Positions 50,934 to 58,525 of a stretch of 60,823 nt of DNA are shown in pieces. The stretch is from positions 1-60,823 of the IMG/VR virus record IMGVR_UViG_3300021957_000035. One strand, written 5' to 3'. This stretch comes from a virus. Positions within the stretch are counted from its first letter, which is position 1; each line of letters opens with the position of its first letter. Below the pieces are notes generated by a model, which was not told where the DNA came from, did no database searches, and worked only from the letters and a program-made list of their open reading frames with translations. The position numbers and the translations under genes were made by a program.

Positions 50934-51455
50934 ATTTTTTACAAATACTGCTAAGTGGCTTGAAGTATTATAATAAGTATTTTCTATAGTAAAATAATCT
51001 TTAAACTTATTTAACCACCACTCACTATCTTGTATTATCAAGTGAGCATTTCTACCATCGCTTAAAGTATGTCCTGCAGCAACTAAGCAAGGTTGAAGTA
51101 CTGCCCCGTAAGTATTTATTAATTGAATGTGTGATAATACATCACTTAAACACTCTGGTTCTACGTGTTCAAGAACATCAAAACAAACTACTATGTCAGC
51201 TTTTTTAGGACAAATATCTTTACTAATAATCGCAGGATCATATTCTAATACTGATACATCAGGGAAAAGTTTATTACAGACTTTTTTAAATGTTCCATTA
51301 CCACAACCATAGTCTAGCACTGTATCAATAGAATTATTCAAATAAGTTTTTGCTTTAGGTATAATCCACTTAACTTTAGTGCCTACACCACCACCCCAAC
51401 TTATTTTATTATGTTTTTGCTGAAGTTGTTGTTTATAATTTTCTGTATATAACAT
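50925..51455 (-). CDS. SAM-dependent methyltransferase
   Basis: From the ATG at 51453-51455 (a TTG six bases upstream is possible) the 176-residue protein has DYGCGNGTFKKV (motif I), SVLEYDPAI (acidic end of strand 2), and VVCFDVLEHVEPECL (motif IV/V with FDVLEHV), as in the small-molecule class I methyltransferases. No DNA-methylase DPPY-type motif is seen, so the substrate is more likely a small molecule, sugar or lipid. Its end overlaps promoter copy 4. Confidence 0.8.
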   Translation of the reverse strand: MLYTENYKQQLQQKHNKISWGGGVGTKVKWIIPKAKTYLNNSIDTVLDYGCGNGTFKKVCNKLFPDVSVLEYDPAIISKDICPKKADIVVCFDVLEHVEPECLSDVLSHIQLINTYGAVLQPCLVAAGHTLSDGRNAHLIIQDSEWWLNKFKDYFTIENTYYNTSSHLAVFVKNNT

Positions 51456-51457
51456 TT

Positions 51458-51739
51458 TCAAACCGATATGTCTAGAACTTCACCTTGAAATAATCGTTGT
51501 CTTTCATAGTAAGTGTTGTTTTGTTGTTTTTGTAACTCCATTAACTTCTCAGCTTTTTCTCTCCAGTTTTCTTCTAAAACCTTTTGAGATCTTTTATCTT
51601 GAGCTGTTAACATTTCTTCCCTAGTTTCCCGATAAGCACCATCTTCAGGCATTAAAGCTTCATTATAAGGCTTAAAGAGAATGTTGTCGTGAGTTTGGAA
51701 AGGCATACTTGGTAAAGGCATGTGAGATAATAATGTCAT
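51458..51739 (-). CDS. Hypothetical protein (93 aa), coiled-coil C-terminus
   Basis: I take the ATG at 51737-51739, preceded by AGGAAAG; a longer frame reads back through the terminator and is unlikely. The N-terminus is Pro/Met-rich (MPLPSMPFQTHD), the remainder a charged helix (EENWREKAEKLMELQKQQNN). No family recognised. It overlaps the methyltransferase region by a few bases. Confidence 0.55.
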   Translation of the reverse strand: MTLLSHMPLPSMPFQTHDNILFKPYNEALMPEDGAYRETREEMLTAQDKRSQKVLEENWREKAEKLMELQKQQNNTYYERQRLFQGEVLDISV

Positions 51740-51771
51740 AGCTTTCCTATTTGAAAAAAAAAAAATAATAT

Positions 51772-51821
51772 CCCCACACCTCCCCAACCACCCCCGAAGG
51801 AGCAGCTAGAGAGATGTGGGG
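51772..51821 (-). terminator. Intrinsic terminator after the beta-barrel-like gene
   Basis: CCCCACA (51772-51778) and TGTGGGG (51815-51821) close a long GC-rich imperfect hairpin. On the minus strand it is followed by ATATTA and eleven T residues. It lies seven bases after the stop of the 120-residue gene. Confidence 0.8.
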
Positions 51822-51827
51822 AAAAAT

Positions 51828-52190
51828 TTAATAAGAGAAGATACTGTCTTTAATTTCTAGACCAACAAAGATATTACTTGCAATATCATCTGTATCAAAG
51901 TCTGTTAGGTTTGTTTTAGCAAAAGCTTGTGTGCTATTACCTAATGCATAACCTAGTTTTAAAGAGGGAGTAAATTCTTCTGCATCATCGTCATAAGTAA
52001 TTACACCGTGTAGTGATACAGCATTTACACCAACAGTATAAGAACCATAGTAAGATACATCTTTAGTGCCTTCGTAATTAACACCTAGTGCAGCGTTATT
52101 ATAAGCGAATTCTACGTAAGGCGTGATGGTTGGATACTCATCTACCTTTTCAATTTGTGCTGCTAGTGCAACGCCAACTAGTAAGTCCAT
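51828..52190 (-). CDS. Small beta-barrel-like outer-membrane-type protein (120 aa)
   Basis: Start at 52188-52190, with AAGGAAAATAAA upstream. Alternating polar/hydrophobic strands with aromatic girdles run along the chain (TITPYVEFAYNNAALGVNYEG, VSYYGSYTVGVNAVSLHGVITYDDD, PSLKLGYALGNSTQAFAKTNL), and the last residue is an aromatic Tyr, as for outer membrane beta barrels. There is only a weak N-terminal hydrophobic stretch (MDLLVGVALAAQ) that could be a short signal. It is a single gene ended by a strong terminator. A role in altering host surface or blocking superinfection is conjecture. Confidence 0.5.
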   Translation of the reverse strand: MDLLVGVALAAQIEKVDEYPTITPYVEFAYNNAALGVNYEGTKDVSYYGSYTVGVNAVSLHGVITYDDDAEEFTPSLKLGYALGNSTQAFAKTNLTDFDTDDIASNIFVGLEIKDSIFSY

Positions 52191-52209
52191 TTTATTTTCC
52201 TTTGTTAAG

Positions 52210-52416
52210 TTAGGGTATGTATCCCTCTGTACTGGCAACATAGCCAGCAAAATAAGAGTATCGAGGATCCCATCGGAGCTTATACTCTTGTTTGTTAAAT
52301 TCTACTACCATGATGTCATGGTCCATAGGGTCTTTTGAGCTTTGCATTTCAATAAAATCTACAAGTAAGTAGCTAAGACCTTGATTATAAGGGATAAATG
52401 TTTCAGTAGTATTCAT
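52210..52416 (-). CDS. Hypothetical protein (68 aa)
   Basis: No family recognised. Starts MNTTETFIPYNQGLSYLLVDF and contains KLRWDPRYSYFAGYV. It overlaps the upstream AT-hook-like protein gene by one base, so the two are coupled. Confidence 0.5.
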   Translation of the reverse strand: MNTTETFIPYNQGLSYLLVDFIEMQSSKDPMDHDIMVVEFNKQEYKLRWDPRYSYFAGYVASTEGYIP

Positions 52417-52814
52417 TACACTTCTTCCAATACAATAAACTTTACGTTATAAGGGTTAGGTAACTTTTTAACATCATCAATGTGATCTTTAGATACTACC
52501 ATAACTTCTACTAAAGGCTCTTCAACAAAGCCTACGTGATGTCGTGTATCCCAACGATACATAGAAAAGCTTCTTTGACCAATCTTACGATTAATATTAG
52601 ATAACTTAGATTCATTAGGGTCAGTGCAAATAATAGACATATCAGGGTGTTTCCATAAGTAGTCTATCAAGTGTTCTGTAAATTCATCTACCCCATAAAT
52701 AGCACAAACACCTAACTCTCCATACTTTTTGTAATAATCATCAGCAGAAGTTTTAGGGTTATGTTTTAGCTTTATCTTAGCGGGTCTACCTGCCTTCTTT
52801 TTAGTTGTTGTCAT
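52416..52814 (-). CDS. Hypothetical protein with basic AT-hook-like N-terminus (132 aa)
   Basis: The first 17 residues include KKKAGRPAKIKLK, an AT-hook-like DNA-binding sequence. The rest is an alpha/beta protein with GVCAIYGVDEFTEHLIDYLWKHPDMSIICTDPN, reminiscent of Rossmann-like folds but not diagnostic. It overlaps glutaredoxin by 14 bases. Function unknown. Confidence 0.55.
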   Translation of the reverse strand: MTTTKKKAGRPAKIKLKHNPKTSADDYYKKYGELGVCAIYGVDEFTEHLIDYLWKHPDMSIICTDPNESKLSNINRKIGQRSFSMYRWDTRHHVGFVEEPLVEVMVVSKDHIDDVKKLPNPYNVKFIVLEEV

Positions 52815-53022
52815 CCCTTAGTCTTTCTGTTAATTCTTTATAACCACCAATTAAATTTAGTACTACTGGTACAGTTGTCATTCCTAAATCTAACTTAATT
52901 AAATCCATGTACTGAGGATTAATATTAATATCTTTGTATACATAAGGGGTGTTAGTACTATCCAAAAGGTTAATTGCTTGAGTACAATGTCCACATTTCT
53001 CTCGCCCTAATACCAAATACAT
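52801..53022 (-). CDS. Glutaredoxin-like protein
   Basis: The 73-residue protein begins YLVLGREKCGHCTQAINLL, with redox motif CGHC (residues 10-13), and has the cis-proline motif TTVPVV (about residues 49-54). It is a short single-domain glutaredoxin or NrdH-type redoxin. It most likely recycles electrons for the class II ribonucleotide reductase encoded 900 bases upstream. It overlaps the neighbouring small gene by one base. Confidence 0.9.
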   Translation of the reverse strand: MYLVLGREKCGHCTQAINLLDSTNTPYVYKDININPQYMDLIKLDLGMTTVPVVLNLIGGYKELTERLRDDNN

Positions 53023-53189
53023 TATTCTTCCTCATCCTCTTCAGAGGCAGCTAAACAAGCCATAAACCCTGCTTCAAACAAAACATGAAATATATCATTT
53101 AATGAGTTATCAGAGTTTAAATCAAATCCATCTTCCATAAATTCATTAAAATACTCTAATACTATAGCATCTAATTCTTCAGGTGTCAT
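53022..53189 (-). CDS. Acidic hypothetical protein (55 aa)
   Basis: ATG at 53187-53189 with AGGAAAAAG-type ribosome site, TAA at 53022-53024 overlapping the glutaredoxin ATG by one base. A helical acidic protein ending in a run of Glu/Asp. No family recognised. Confidence 0.55.
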   Translation of the reverse strand: MTPEELDAIVLEYFNEFMEDGFDLNSDNSLNDIFHVLFEAGFMACLAASEEDEEE

Positions 53190-53382
53190 TTCTTTTTCCT
53201 GTTTTCATTTTATCTTTTTCTAACCAAATTAAGTGGCTAATATCACCACGGCTTAACCCAATGTCTTGAAGAGTTTGATCATCTAAACTATTAAGCTGTT
53301 TAATAGTTTCTCGATGTGCTCTCCAGGTTTTTAAGTATTTAACGTATCGAACAATAATATGTTCTTTTAAGTATTTAAGCAT
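53179..53382 (-). CDS. DUF1127 (YjiS-like) protein
   Basis: I use the ATG at 53380-53382 (GGAG six bases upstream). The 67-residue protein contains the DUF1127 signature W-R-x-H-R-x-TIKQLNSLDDQTLQDIGLSRGDI. DUF1127 proteins are small Arg-rich helical proteins common in proteobacteria, especially alphaproteobacteria, and linked there to RNA turnover and phosphate or carbon physiology. A phage copy is unusual and suggests host-derived regulation. Confidence 0.8.
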   Translation of the reverse strand: MLKYLKEHIIVRYVKYLKTWRAHRETIKQLNSLDDQTLQDIGLSRGDISHLIWLEKDKMKTGKRNDT

Positions 53383-53560
53383 TATCACTCCAAGCTATGC
53401 ACTTCCAATCGTGTGCAACCCATCTGCGTTCTTCAACATAAGCAATACCAAACCCTATTTGTTTTTCACATTCTTCTTTAGATGCAAATAAATTAGGATT
53501 AGCAAAACCTCTACATTCAGTTCCTTCTATAGTACATGCTAATATAATTGCAGTAAACAT
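53375..53560 (-). CDS. Cys-containing small protein, possibly secreted (61 aa)
   Basis: Short hydrophobic start (MFTAIILAC) followed by four further Cys-containing segments (TECRG, EECEKQ, WKCIAW). The pattern suits a short periplasmic disulfide protein. It overlaps the DUF1127 gene by eight bases. No family recognised. Confidence 0.5.
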   Translation of the reverse strand: MFTAIILACTIEGTECRGFANPNLFASKEECEKQIGFGIAYVEERRWVAHDWKCIAWSDNA

Positions 53561-53572
53561 TTCTTTTCCAAT

Positions 53573-53686
53573 CTAAAATGGTAGCCATCCTAGCCAAGCA
53601 AGAAAGTATAGTCCGACCCACGTATTAACTATACTTCCTGCAATAAACCCGAATGCATACCCTATTAATTTAAAGGTATTATCCAA
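53573..53686 (-). CDS. Putative membrane peptide (37 aa, TTG start)
   Basis: TTG at 53684-53686 with CGGAG upstream opens a frame to TAG at 53573. It encodes one hydrophobic, Trp/Gly-rich segment (LIGYAFGFIAGSIVNTWVGL and onward). It overlaps the upstream gene by eight bases, as is normal here. Start codon and expression are uncertain. Confidence 0.4.
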   Translation of the reverse strand: MDNTFKLIGYAFGFIAGSIVNTWVGLYFLAWLGWLPF

Positions 53687-53870
53687 TTTTATACTCCGAT
53701 TTAAGGGCTATAATATCCATAATATATTCATTACAAGCATCCCAATTAGTAAATACTTTTTTAGTATTATTATAATCACCATCTTCAGTTCGACCACTAT
53801 AATTTAACACATAACCATTTTCACAAAAGTCTACAGAAAAATCAGATACTTCTTTTACAATTTTATTCAT
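53679..53870 (-). CDS. Hypothetical protein (63 aa)
   Basis: No family recognised. A small acidic alpha/beta protein beginning MNKIVKEVSDFSVDFCENGYVLNY. It is the first gene after promoter copy 5, with the start about 27 bases downstream of the predicted +1. Confidence 0.5.
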   Translation of the reverse strand: MNKIVKEVSDFSVDFCENGYVLNYSGRTEDGDYNNTKKVFTNWDACNEYIMDIIALKSEYKIG

Positions 53871-53893
53871 TTATATCTCTCTTATATAATATT

Positions 53894-53913
53894 ATTCTTT
53901 AACGTCAGCTATA
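53894..53913 (-). promoter_or_regulatory. SP6-like phage promoter, copy 5
   Basis: Minus-strand TATAGCTGACGTTAAAGAAT, +1 at about 53897. Same TGACGTTAAAGAA core as the other copies, with G in place of one C before TGAC as in copy 6. It overlaps the end of the ribonucleotide reductase gene, whose TAG stop forms part of the promoter. Confidence 0.75.
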
Positions 53914-55780
53914 TTTCACAACCACCCGCTCCGCAAGCTAAGGTTTGAGCACCTTCAGTTTCATCTTCAAGTTCATAGTTAGGTAACAAAGAAAAGTCTA
54001 CTTTAGGAAAGGCGTGAACTGCTTTAATATACTCTTGCTCAGTACAAGGTGAATAAGGTGCTTGTGCGTAAGTATGTTCGCTATAAGGCAAGAAGCTAAT
54101 GCCAGTTACGTTATCAAAGTTCTTAAATACCCAATCACCTACTTCTAACCATTCATGTTCTTTTACATAGATAGTTACTGAGACTGAATGCTCTGACCAC
54201 CAAGTTTGATAAGCCAACCAGTTTTCAAGCTGCTCGATAGCTGTTTGTTCGTTAGCTAGTGTAGCACCTGCTGGTGATTTAATTGGGAAATAGAACACAG
54301 TAGTACGTTCTAAGTTCATAGCGTCTGGTTCGTTAGGTACACCTTGATCTTTAAGAAGTTGTGTTAAAGGATCATTGTTTGACTGACGAACAGATCGAAT
54401 ATAATAAGGGGCAAAGCGACCATGAATGCCACTAGCGCTGTCAACAAGCTGGCTAACAGTACCACTTGGCTTAACTGTAGTAATAGCTGTAGCGGGGTTA
54501 ATAGAAAGCCTTTCGGAATAGTCTCTATTAGTTTGAATGGCAACATCTTTCATTTCCTTTAACAGCTTTGGATCAGGATTTTGTAACAATTTACAGTCCT
54601 GAATACCAGTTAAGCTTACACCTAGTAAGCTTTCTTCTTCACAATTCTTTTGCCATACTTTACGCACGTATTTAAAGTCTGTTAGAGATGCTTGGAATGT
54701 ACCAAGAATAGTAGCAATGCGTACTTTATGCTTGAGATCTTCTTCTGTGTCATCAACACGACAGACTACTTCTGATAAGTTACACAGTTGCCCTGAACGT
54801 AGTAAGATTTCTGCACAAGGATTTGTACCACGAATTTGTGAACTATCTCTGCGACCACCGTTAGTGTTACGTTGAGCACCATAGCGACTGTAAATACCGC
54901 GCTCGCCAGAGCCTGATTTCTTAAGCGCTAACCACTCTTCCATGAATACATCCATAGAAGGCTTTTGATCGTAAGCTGCAGAGTTATTAGCTAAAGCACG
55001 TTGTGAGTTATTCTCCCACCACATACCTGATTTAGCATCCCGTACTTCTGGATCTGTAAGATCACTTAAAGAAATTAAAGCAGAGCGGCGTACACCACCT
55101 ACCACAACAATCTCTGCAATCTTACATACAATATCGTGTACTTCAATAGGGCGTAGTTTACGTCCTGCTGCGTTTTTAAAAGTAGTTGTTACAAACTCAA
55201 ACAAACGTTTAAGAGGTTCAGGACCAGAAGCCCGACCACCCATAGTTTTAAGACGCGCACCTTCTGGTCTAACTTTAGAATAATCCCATTCATGAATATT
55301 TCCTAAATATAAGTCTGCTACAAGTTTACGTAATCCCTTTGCCCAACCTTCAGCACTATCTTCAATTGGAATAGTACGTTCTGTTTTAACAAACTGATCG
55401 TTAATAATAGGTAGTTTATTTACGGCACTGGCTTCAGCTGAAAAGCCTACACCTGTTCCTGCCATAAGAATATAAAGTATTTCATCAAATACTCTAGGGT
55501 GATCTACTTCTACAAAGCTACAGTTGTAACCTCGAAAGTGATTCTTTGATAGTGCGTCTCCAGCACTCCACATAGAGCGCATAGAGGGCATGACTTCTTT
55601 GTTGTATACAGCATCATGCACCTCTTGGAATTCCGCATCAGTAATAACGTTATTACCAATTTGTTCTTTCCAAAATCCGATGAGTCTATCTACAGTTTCG
55701 TTCCACGTTTCGCGCCGATTCCAGTCAGCTATAAAACGTGAGTATCGTGAAAGATGGATAAAGTCTTCGTAAGCTTTCAT
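53909..55780 (-). CDS. nrdJ: Class II (B12-dependent) ribonucleotide reductase
   Basis: The 623-residue protein has MPSMRSMWSAGDAL and GYNCSFVEV (first redox Cys), the active-site loop GTNPCAEILLRSGQLCNLSEVVCR (C322 and C333), ITTVKPSGTVSQL, and a C-terminal CGAGGC (C616, C621) for electron transfer. This is the monomeric adenosylcobalamin class (RTPR-like), here somewhat shorter than cellular forms. It makes dNTPs, oxygen-independently, from ribonucleotides. Glutaredoxin lies nearby. The host must supply cobalamin. Confidence 0.93.
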   Translation of the reverse strand: MKAYEDFIHLSRYSRFIADWNRRETWNETVDRLIGFWKEQIGNNVITDAEFQEVHDAVYNKEVMPSMRSMWSAGDALSKNHFRGYNCSFVEVDHPRVFDEILYILMAGTGVGFSAEASAVNKLPIINDQFVKTERTIPIEDSAEGWAKGLRKLVADLYLGNIHEWDYSKVRPEGARLKTMGGRASGPEPLKRLFEFVTTTFKNAAGRKLRPIEVHDIVCKIAEIVVVGGVRRSALISLSDLTDPEVRDAKSGMWWENNSQRALANNSAAYDQKPSMDVFMEEWLALKKSGSGERGIYSRYGAQRNTNGGRRDSSQIRGTNPCAEILLRSGQLCNLSEVVCRVDDTEEDLKHKVRIATILGTFQASLTDFKYVRKVWQKNCEEESLLGVSLTGIQDCKLLQNPDPKLLKEMKDVAIQTNRDYSERLSINPATAITTVKPSGTVSQLVDSASGIHGRFAPYYIRSVRQSNNDPLTQLLKDQGVPNEPDAMNLERTTVFYFPIKSPAGATLANEQTAIEQLENWLAYQTWWSEHSVSVTIYVKEHEWLEVGDWVFKNFDNVTGISFLPYSEHTYAQAPYSPCTEQEYIKAVHAFPKVDFSLLPNYELEDETEGAQTLACGAGGCEI

Positions 55781-55786
55781 AGTAAG

Positions 55787-56032
55787 CTACTCCTGTTCGT
55801 TTTCGTTAAAGTATTTAAATGAATCCAACGGTTTAGCCGCTGGTTTTTTATTTTTAGGTTTTGGTTTAGGCTTTAATACCGCTGAATACCACATAGTGCT
55901 AATTACATCTAATGCAGCTTGCGGGTACAACTTTCTAATATTAGGATTAAGAAGCCATTTATCAAAGTCTTCGTTTGAAAACCCTTTTTTCTTAAGCGAG
56001 TTATAAACCGCTGTCATTGTTTGAGTATACAT
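55787..56032 (-). CDS. Hypothetical protein (81 aa)
   Basis: No family recognised. A helical N-terminal half (LKKKGFSNEDFDKWLLNPNIRKLYPQAALDV) is followed by a Lys/Pro-rich linker (KPKPKPKNKKPAAKP). It overlaps the upstream 84-residue gene by one base and ends six bases before nrdJ. Confidence 0.55.
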   Translation of the reverse strand: MYTQTMTAVYNSLKKKGFSNEDFDKWLLNPNIRKLYPQAALDVISTMWYSAVLKPKPKPKNKKPAAKPLDSFKYFNENEQE

Positions 56033-56286
56033 TAATGCATATTCCTTTTTGATTGTAAGTGTGAATTCATTATCGTGTCTGCAAAATAATAAAACCTGTC
56101 ACCTAACTCTGTACTTTGTTCGTTAATGTTGTGAAAAGAATTAACTATCTTTTCTATAAATTCCATTACATTAGGATTAATTTCTGATACATCTGCACCA
56201 CCATCTAGTAGTTGCAATATTATAGACATCCAAAACTCGTCTGGTGGAGAATCAAACTCGCTCAAAGTTCTCTTCGTTGAATTCAT
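56032..56286 (-). CDS. Acidic hypothetical protein (84 aa)
   Basis: No family recognised. Acidic and helical, starting MNSTKRTLSEFDSPPDEFW. It overlaps the end of the primase-helicase gene by 35 bases in another frame, so it is probably coupled to it. Confidence 0.5.
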   Translation of the reverse strand: MNSTKRTLSEFDSPPDEFWMSIILQLLDGGADVSEINPNVMEFIEKIVNSFHNINEQSTELGDRFYYFADTIMNSHLQSKRNMH

Positions 56287-57892
56287 CGGAACCCTTTCTT
56301 AATCTGCCTGTGTCAAAGTTATAAAACATAGAACCTGATGGACCAGTTAAACCTGTGTATCTACATTTAAGAACTTTAGTCCTAATAGTATTTCTTTCTT
56401 CTTCGCTTTCTGAACCAACATTTCTAGCAAAAGCAATAATATCCATACTGATTTGTTTAATACTACCTGAACCGCGGATATCATCCATAGAGGGTAGTTT
56501 ACCTTCTTCAAAGCTTTTACCTTTGTTATCTGTTTTACGCAAATGGCTAATAAGACCTAGCCATACGTTATACTTCTTAACCAACCGTAAAAGGTCATTC
56601 ATAATTTTATCTATCGCTTCATTTCCGGTGAGTCCTTCAGTTCCTTCAGAAGCAAGTATAGTAATGTGGTCCACAAAGAGATACTTACAACCGCTAAGAC
56701 ACATATACTCAAGAAAATCCATGATGGAGCCATCAGATATAGAACCTTGATGATCAAGGACCATAACACGGTTATCACTGAAAATAGTATCAAATCCTTC
56801 CTTAAGTTCATCTATAGGGATCTCCTCTTTGGCAGGGTTTCTACTAAGAGCCATTCCAGACATTTTTCTTGCAGTCTCAGCGGGACTTTCTTCCAGACTG
56901 ATAAGGCCGATTTTATCTTCAGTTCTTTCAAGAAGATGTACAGCAATTTCCCGAAGAAGCGTACTTTTACCTGATCCGGTTCCGCTAGTCCAGAGAGTGA
57001 TTTCTCCGAATCGCATACCCTTAAGCTTCTCATTAAGACCTTCCATAAAGTCGGGATAAGGTACAGATTCAATTTCATTGTAAGCCTCCAGTTGAGTCCA
57101 TAGTTCATCTTTAGTAAGAATACCTGCAGGTGTGTAGTCTACAGCATCGTAGATCACTTTTAATACTTTGTCAGGGTCTTTGATCCAAAGATCACTAGCA
57201 TCTTTCTCTGATGATTTAGCTATCTTAATCTTATCATAACCTATTATACGAGCAGCTTCTTTTACTGCCTTTTCTCCAGCTTCGTCCTTATCAAGCCATA
57301 AAATAACTTCATCAAAGTTACGAATCCAGTCACGACATTCGATAAGATCTCGTATAGAACTAGCACTACGAATACTAACTACAGGATAAAAAGTTTTATA
57401 CTTCTTATACCAAGCTGATTGGACTGCCATAGCATCTAGCTCGCCCTCCGTTATTACTAATCTTTTACCACCGTTGTAGAGTTGTTGTCCAAATAGTCCA
57501 CCTTTAACGGTGCCACATGAGGTAAAGGTTTTGGGTAGATCTCTGACTTTGTAACCGGAGATCTTGTTGCCCACATAATAAGGATAGTAATGGCTAGAAA
57601 TATCTCCGTCGATATTATAAGATACTTTAACACCGTAATGCTCCGATACTTGTTTATAAATGTTTCTTTCTTTAAAGCCACGTATCGGATAGTCTTCTGT
57701 AATTTCTTCTACTGTATCATTATTAACGGCTACCCATTGTGTTTCTGCTGGTTGCATGTTGCCCTCCTTTGGGGCAGGGAAAGAGGCTCTACAAGAAAAA
57801 CAAAATGCAGAGCCTTCTTCATAAATTTGTTTGGCATCTGAACTGCCACACTTTTCACATGGTTGATTACGAGTGACTATTGTCCCCATCAT
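56252..57892 (-). CDS. Primase-helicase, T7 gp4-like
   Basis: The 546-residue protein has an N-terminal zinc-binding motif (C12, C15, C31, C34), a TOPRIM primase core with LVITEGELDAMAVQ and VILWLDKDEAGEKAV (about residues 145-210), and a DnaB/gp4-type helicase domain with Walker A SGTGSGKSTLLR (K309), Walker B CKYLFVDHITIL and a C-terminal GSGSIKQISMDIIAFARN region. It unwinds the fork and makes primers. It is the central replication protein in this genome, which lacks a recognisable DNA polymerase. Confidence 0.95.
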   Translation of the reverse strand: MMGTIVTRNQPCEKCGSSDAKQIYEEGSAFCFSCRASFPAPKEGNMQPAETQWVAVNNDTVEEITEDYPIRGFKERNIYKQVSEHYGVKVSYNIDGDISSHYYPYYVGNKISGYKVRDLPKTFTSCGTVKGGLFGQQLYNGGKRLVITEGELDAMAVQSAWYKKYKTFYPVVSIRSASSIRDLIECRDWIRNFDEVILWLDKDEAGEKAVKEAARIIGYDKIKIAKSSEKDASDLWIKDPDKVLKVIYDAVDYTPAGILTKDELWTQLEAYNEIESVPYPDFMEGLNEKLKGMRFGEITLWTSGTGSGKSTLLREIAVHLLERTEDKIGLISLEESPAETARKMSGMALSRNPAKEEIPIDELKEGFDTIFSDNRVMVLDHQGSISDGSIMDFLEYMCLSGCKYLFVDHITILASEGTEGLTGNEAIDKIMNDLLRLVKKYNVWLGLISHLRKTDNKGKSFEEGKLPSMDDIRGSGSIKQISMDIIAFARNVGSESEEERNTIRTKVLKCRYTGLTGPSGSMFYNFDTGRLRKGSDEFNEENFERV

Positions 57893-58061
57893 CTGCTCCT
57901 ATATGTGCTGTGAATTTAGACATTTCTTGAAACAATAAAAAGAATATAATACTTGTAATAGGATTAACTAAGTGATAACCCATAATTTCTGAGACTAAAG
58001 TAAAGGCTAATAAACCTACACTTACAATCCACAGAGCTACTGCCATTGGTGATACTTCCAT
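57867..58061 (-). CDS. Small membrane protein (64 aa)
   Basis: Two hydrophobic segments (about residues 6-25 and 31-48), then a short acidic tail with His. It overlaps the primase-helicase start by 26 bases and the GIY-YIG gene by one. No family recognised. Confidence 0.55.
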   Translation of the reverse strand: MEVSPMAVALWIVSVGLLAFTLVSEIMGYHLVNPITSIIFFLLFQEMSKFTAHIGADDGDNSHS

Positions 58062-58525
58062 TATAAAAACCTTTTCTTTAATACATTAACATACCTCTTG
58101 GTTTTTGTAGTAGGAAACTCTTTTGGTACAAACCTGATAGCAGCAATTTGTCTATTGTAAAACCTAGGTGTAATATTGTCAGGTAAGTACTCAGTCATAC
58201 AATCAGATAACATTTGTAGATAAGCCTCTGCATAATACAATCCACCTTTAGTTTTATAAAGGTCTACAATCTCAAATCTAAAGTTATCTTTTTTGTACTT
58301 GCCAATATCTTGTTTTAAAGCTTTAGAAGAACCTACATAGGTTTTCCATGTCATTGCTTTACCATAAGTCCTAGACTTCTTTTTACCACCATGCCAAAAT
58401 TGTTTCTTTCCAATATAATATTGTTTAGTAGTTAAATTTTCTATACAATATACAAAGCCAAACCAATCACTAGGATCAAACTTTTTATTATATTCCCAGT
58501 GACCTTTATCTGTTAACATAAGCAT
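58061..58525 (-). CDS. SegE-like GIY-YIG endonuclease-type protein
   Basis: I take the ATG at 58523-58525; a longer frame would overlap the exonuclease gene more. The 154-residue protein has FVYCIENLTTKQYYIGKKQF near residues 22-41 (the GIY and YIG motifs as VYCI and YYIG), WKTYVGSSKALKQDIGKYKKDNF and then a helix with YYAEAYLQM (metal-site Glu). This fits the SegE-like GIY-YIG family of free-standing phage endonucleases. It overlaps the exonuclease by 20 bases. Confidence 0.7.
   Translation of the reverse strand: MLMLTDKGHWEYNKKFDPSDWFGFVYCIENLTTKQYYIGKKQFWHGGKKKSRTYGKAMTWKTYVGSSKALKQDIGKYKKDNFRFEIVDLYKTKGGLYYAEAYLQMLSDCMTEYLPDNITPRFYNRQIAAIRFVPKEFPTTKTKRYVNVLKKRFL

Noticed and set aside
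51740-51787. Extended N-terminus of the 93-residue gene
   Set aside because: The extra codons translate the terminator stem and its poly-T tail; the internal ATG at 51739 has AGGAAAG.
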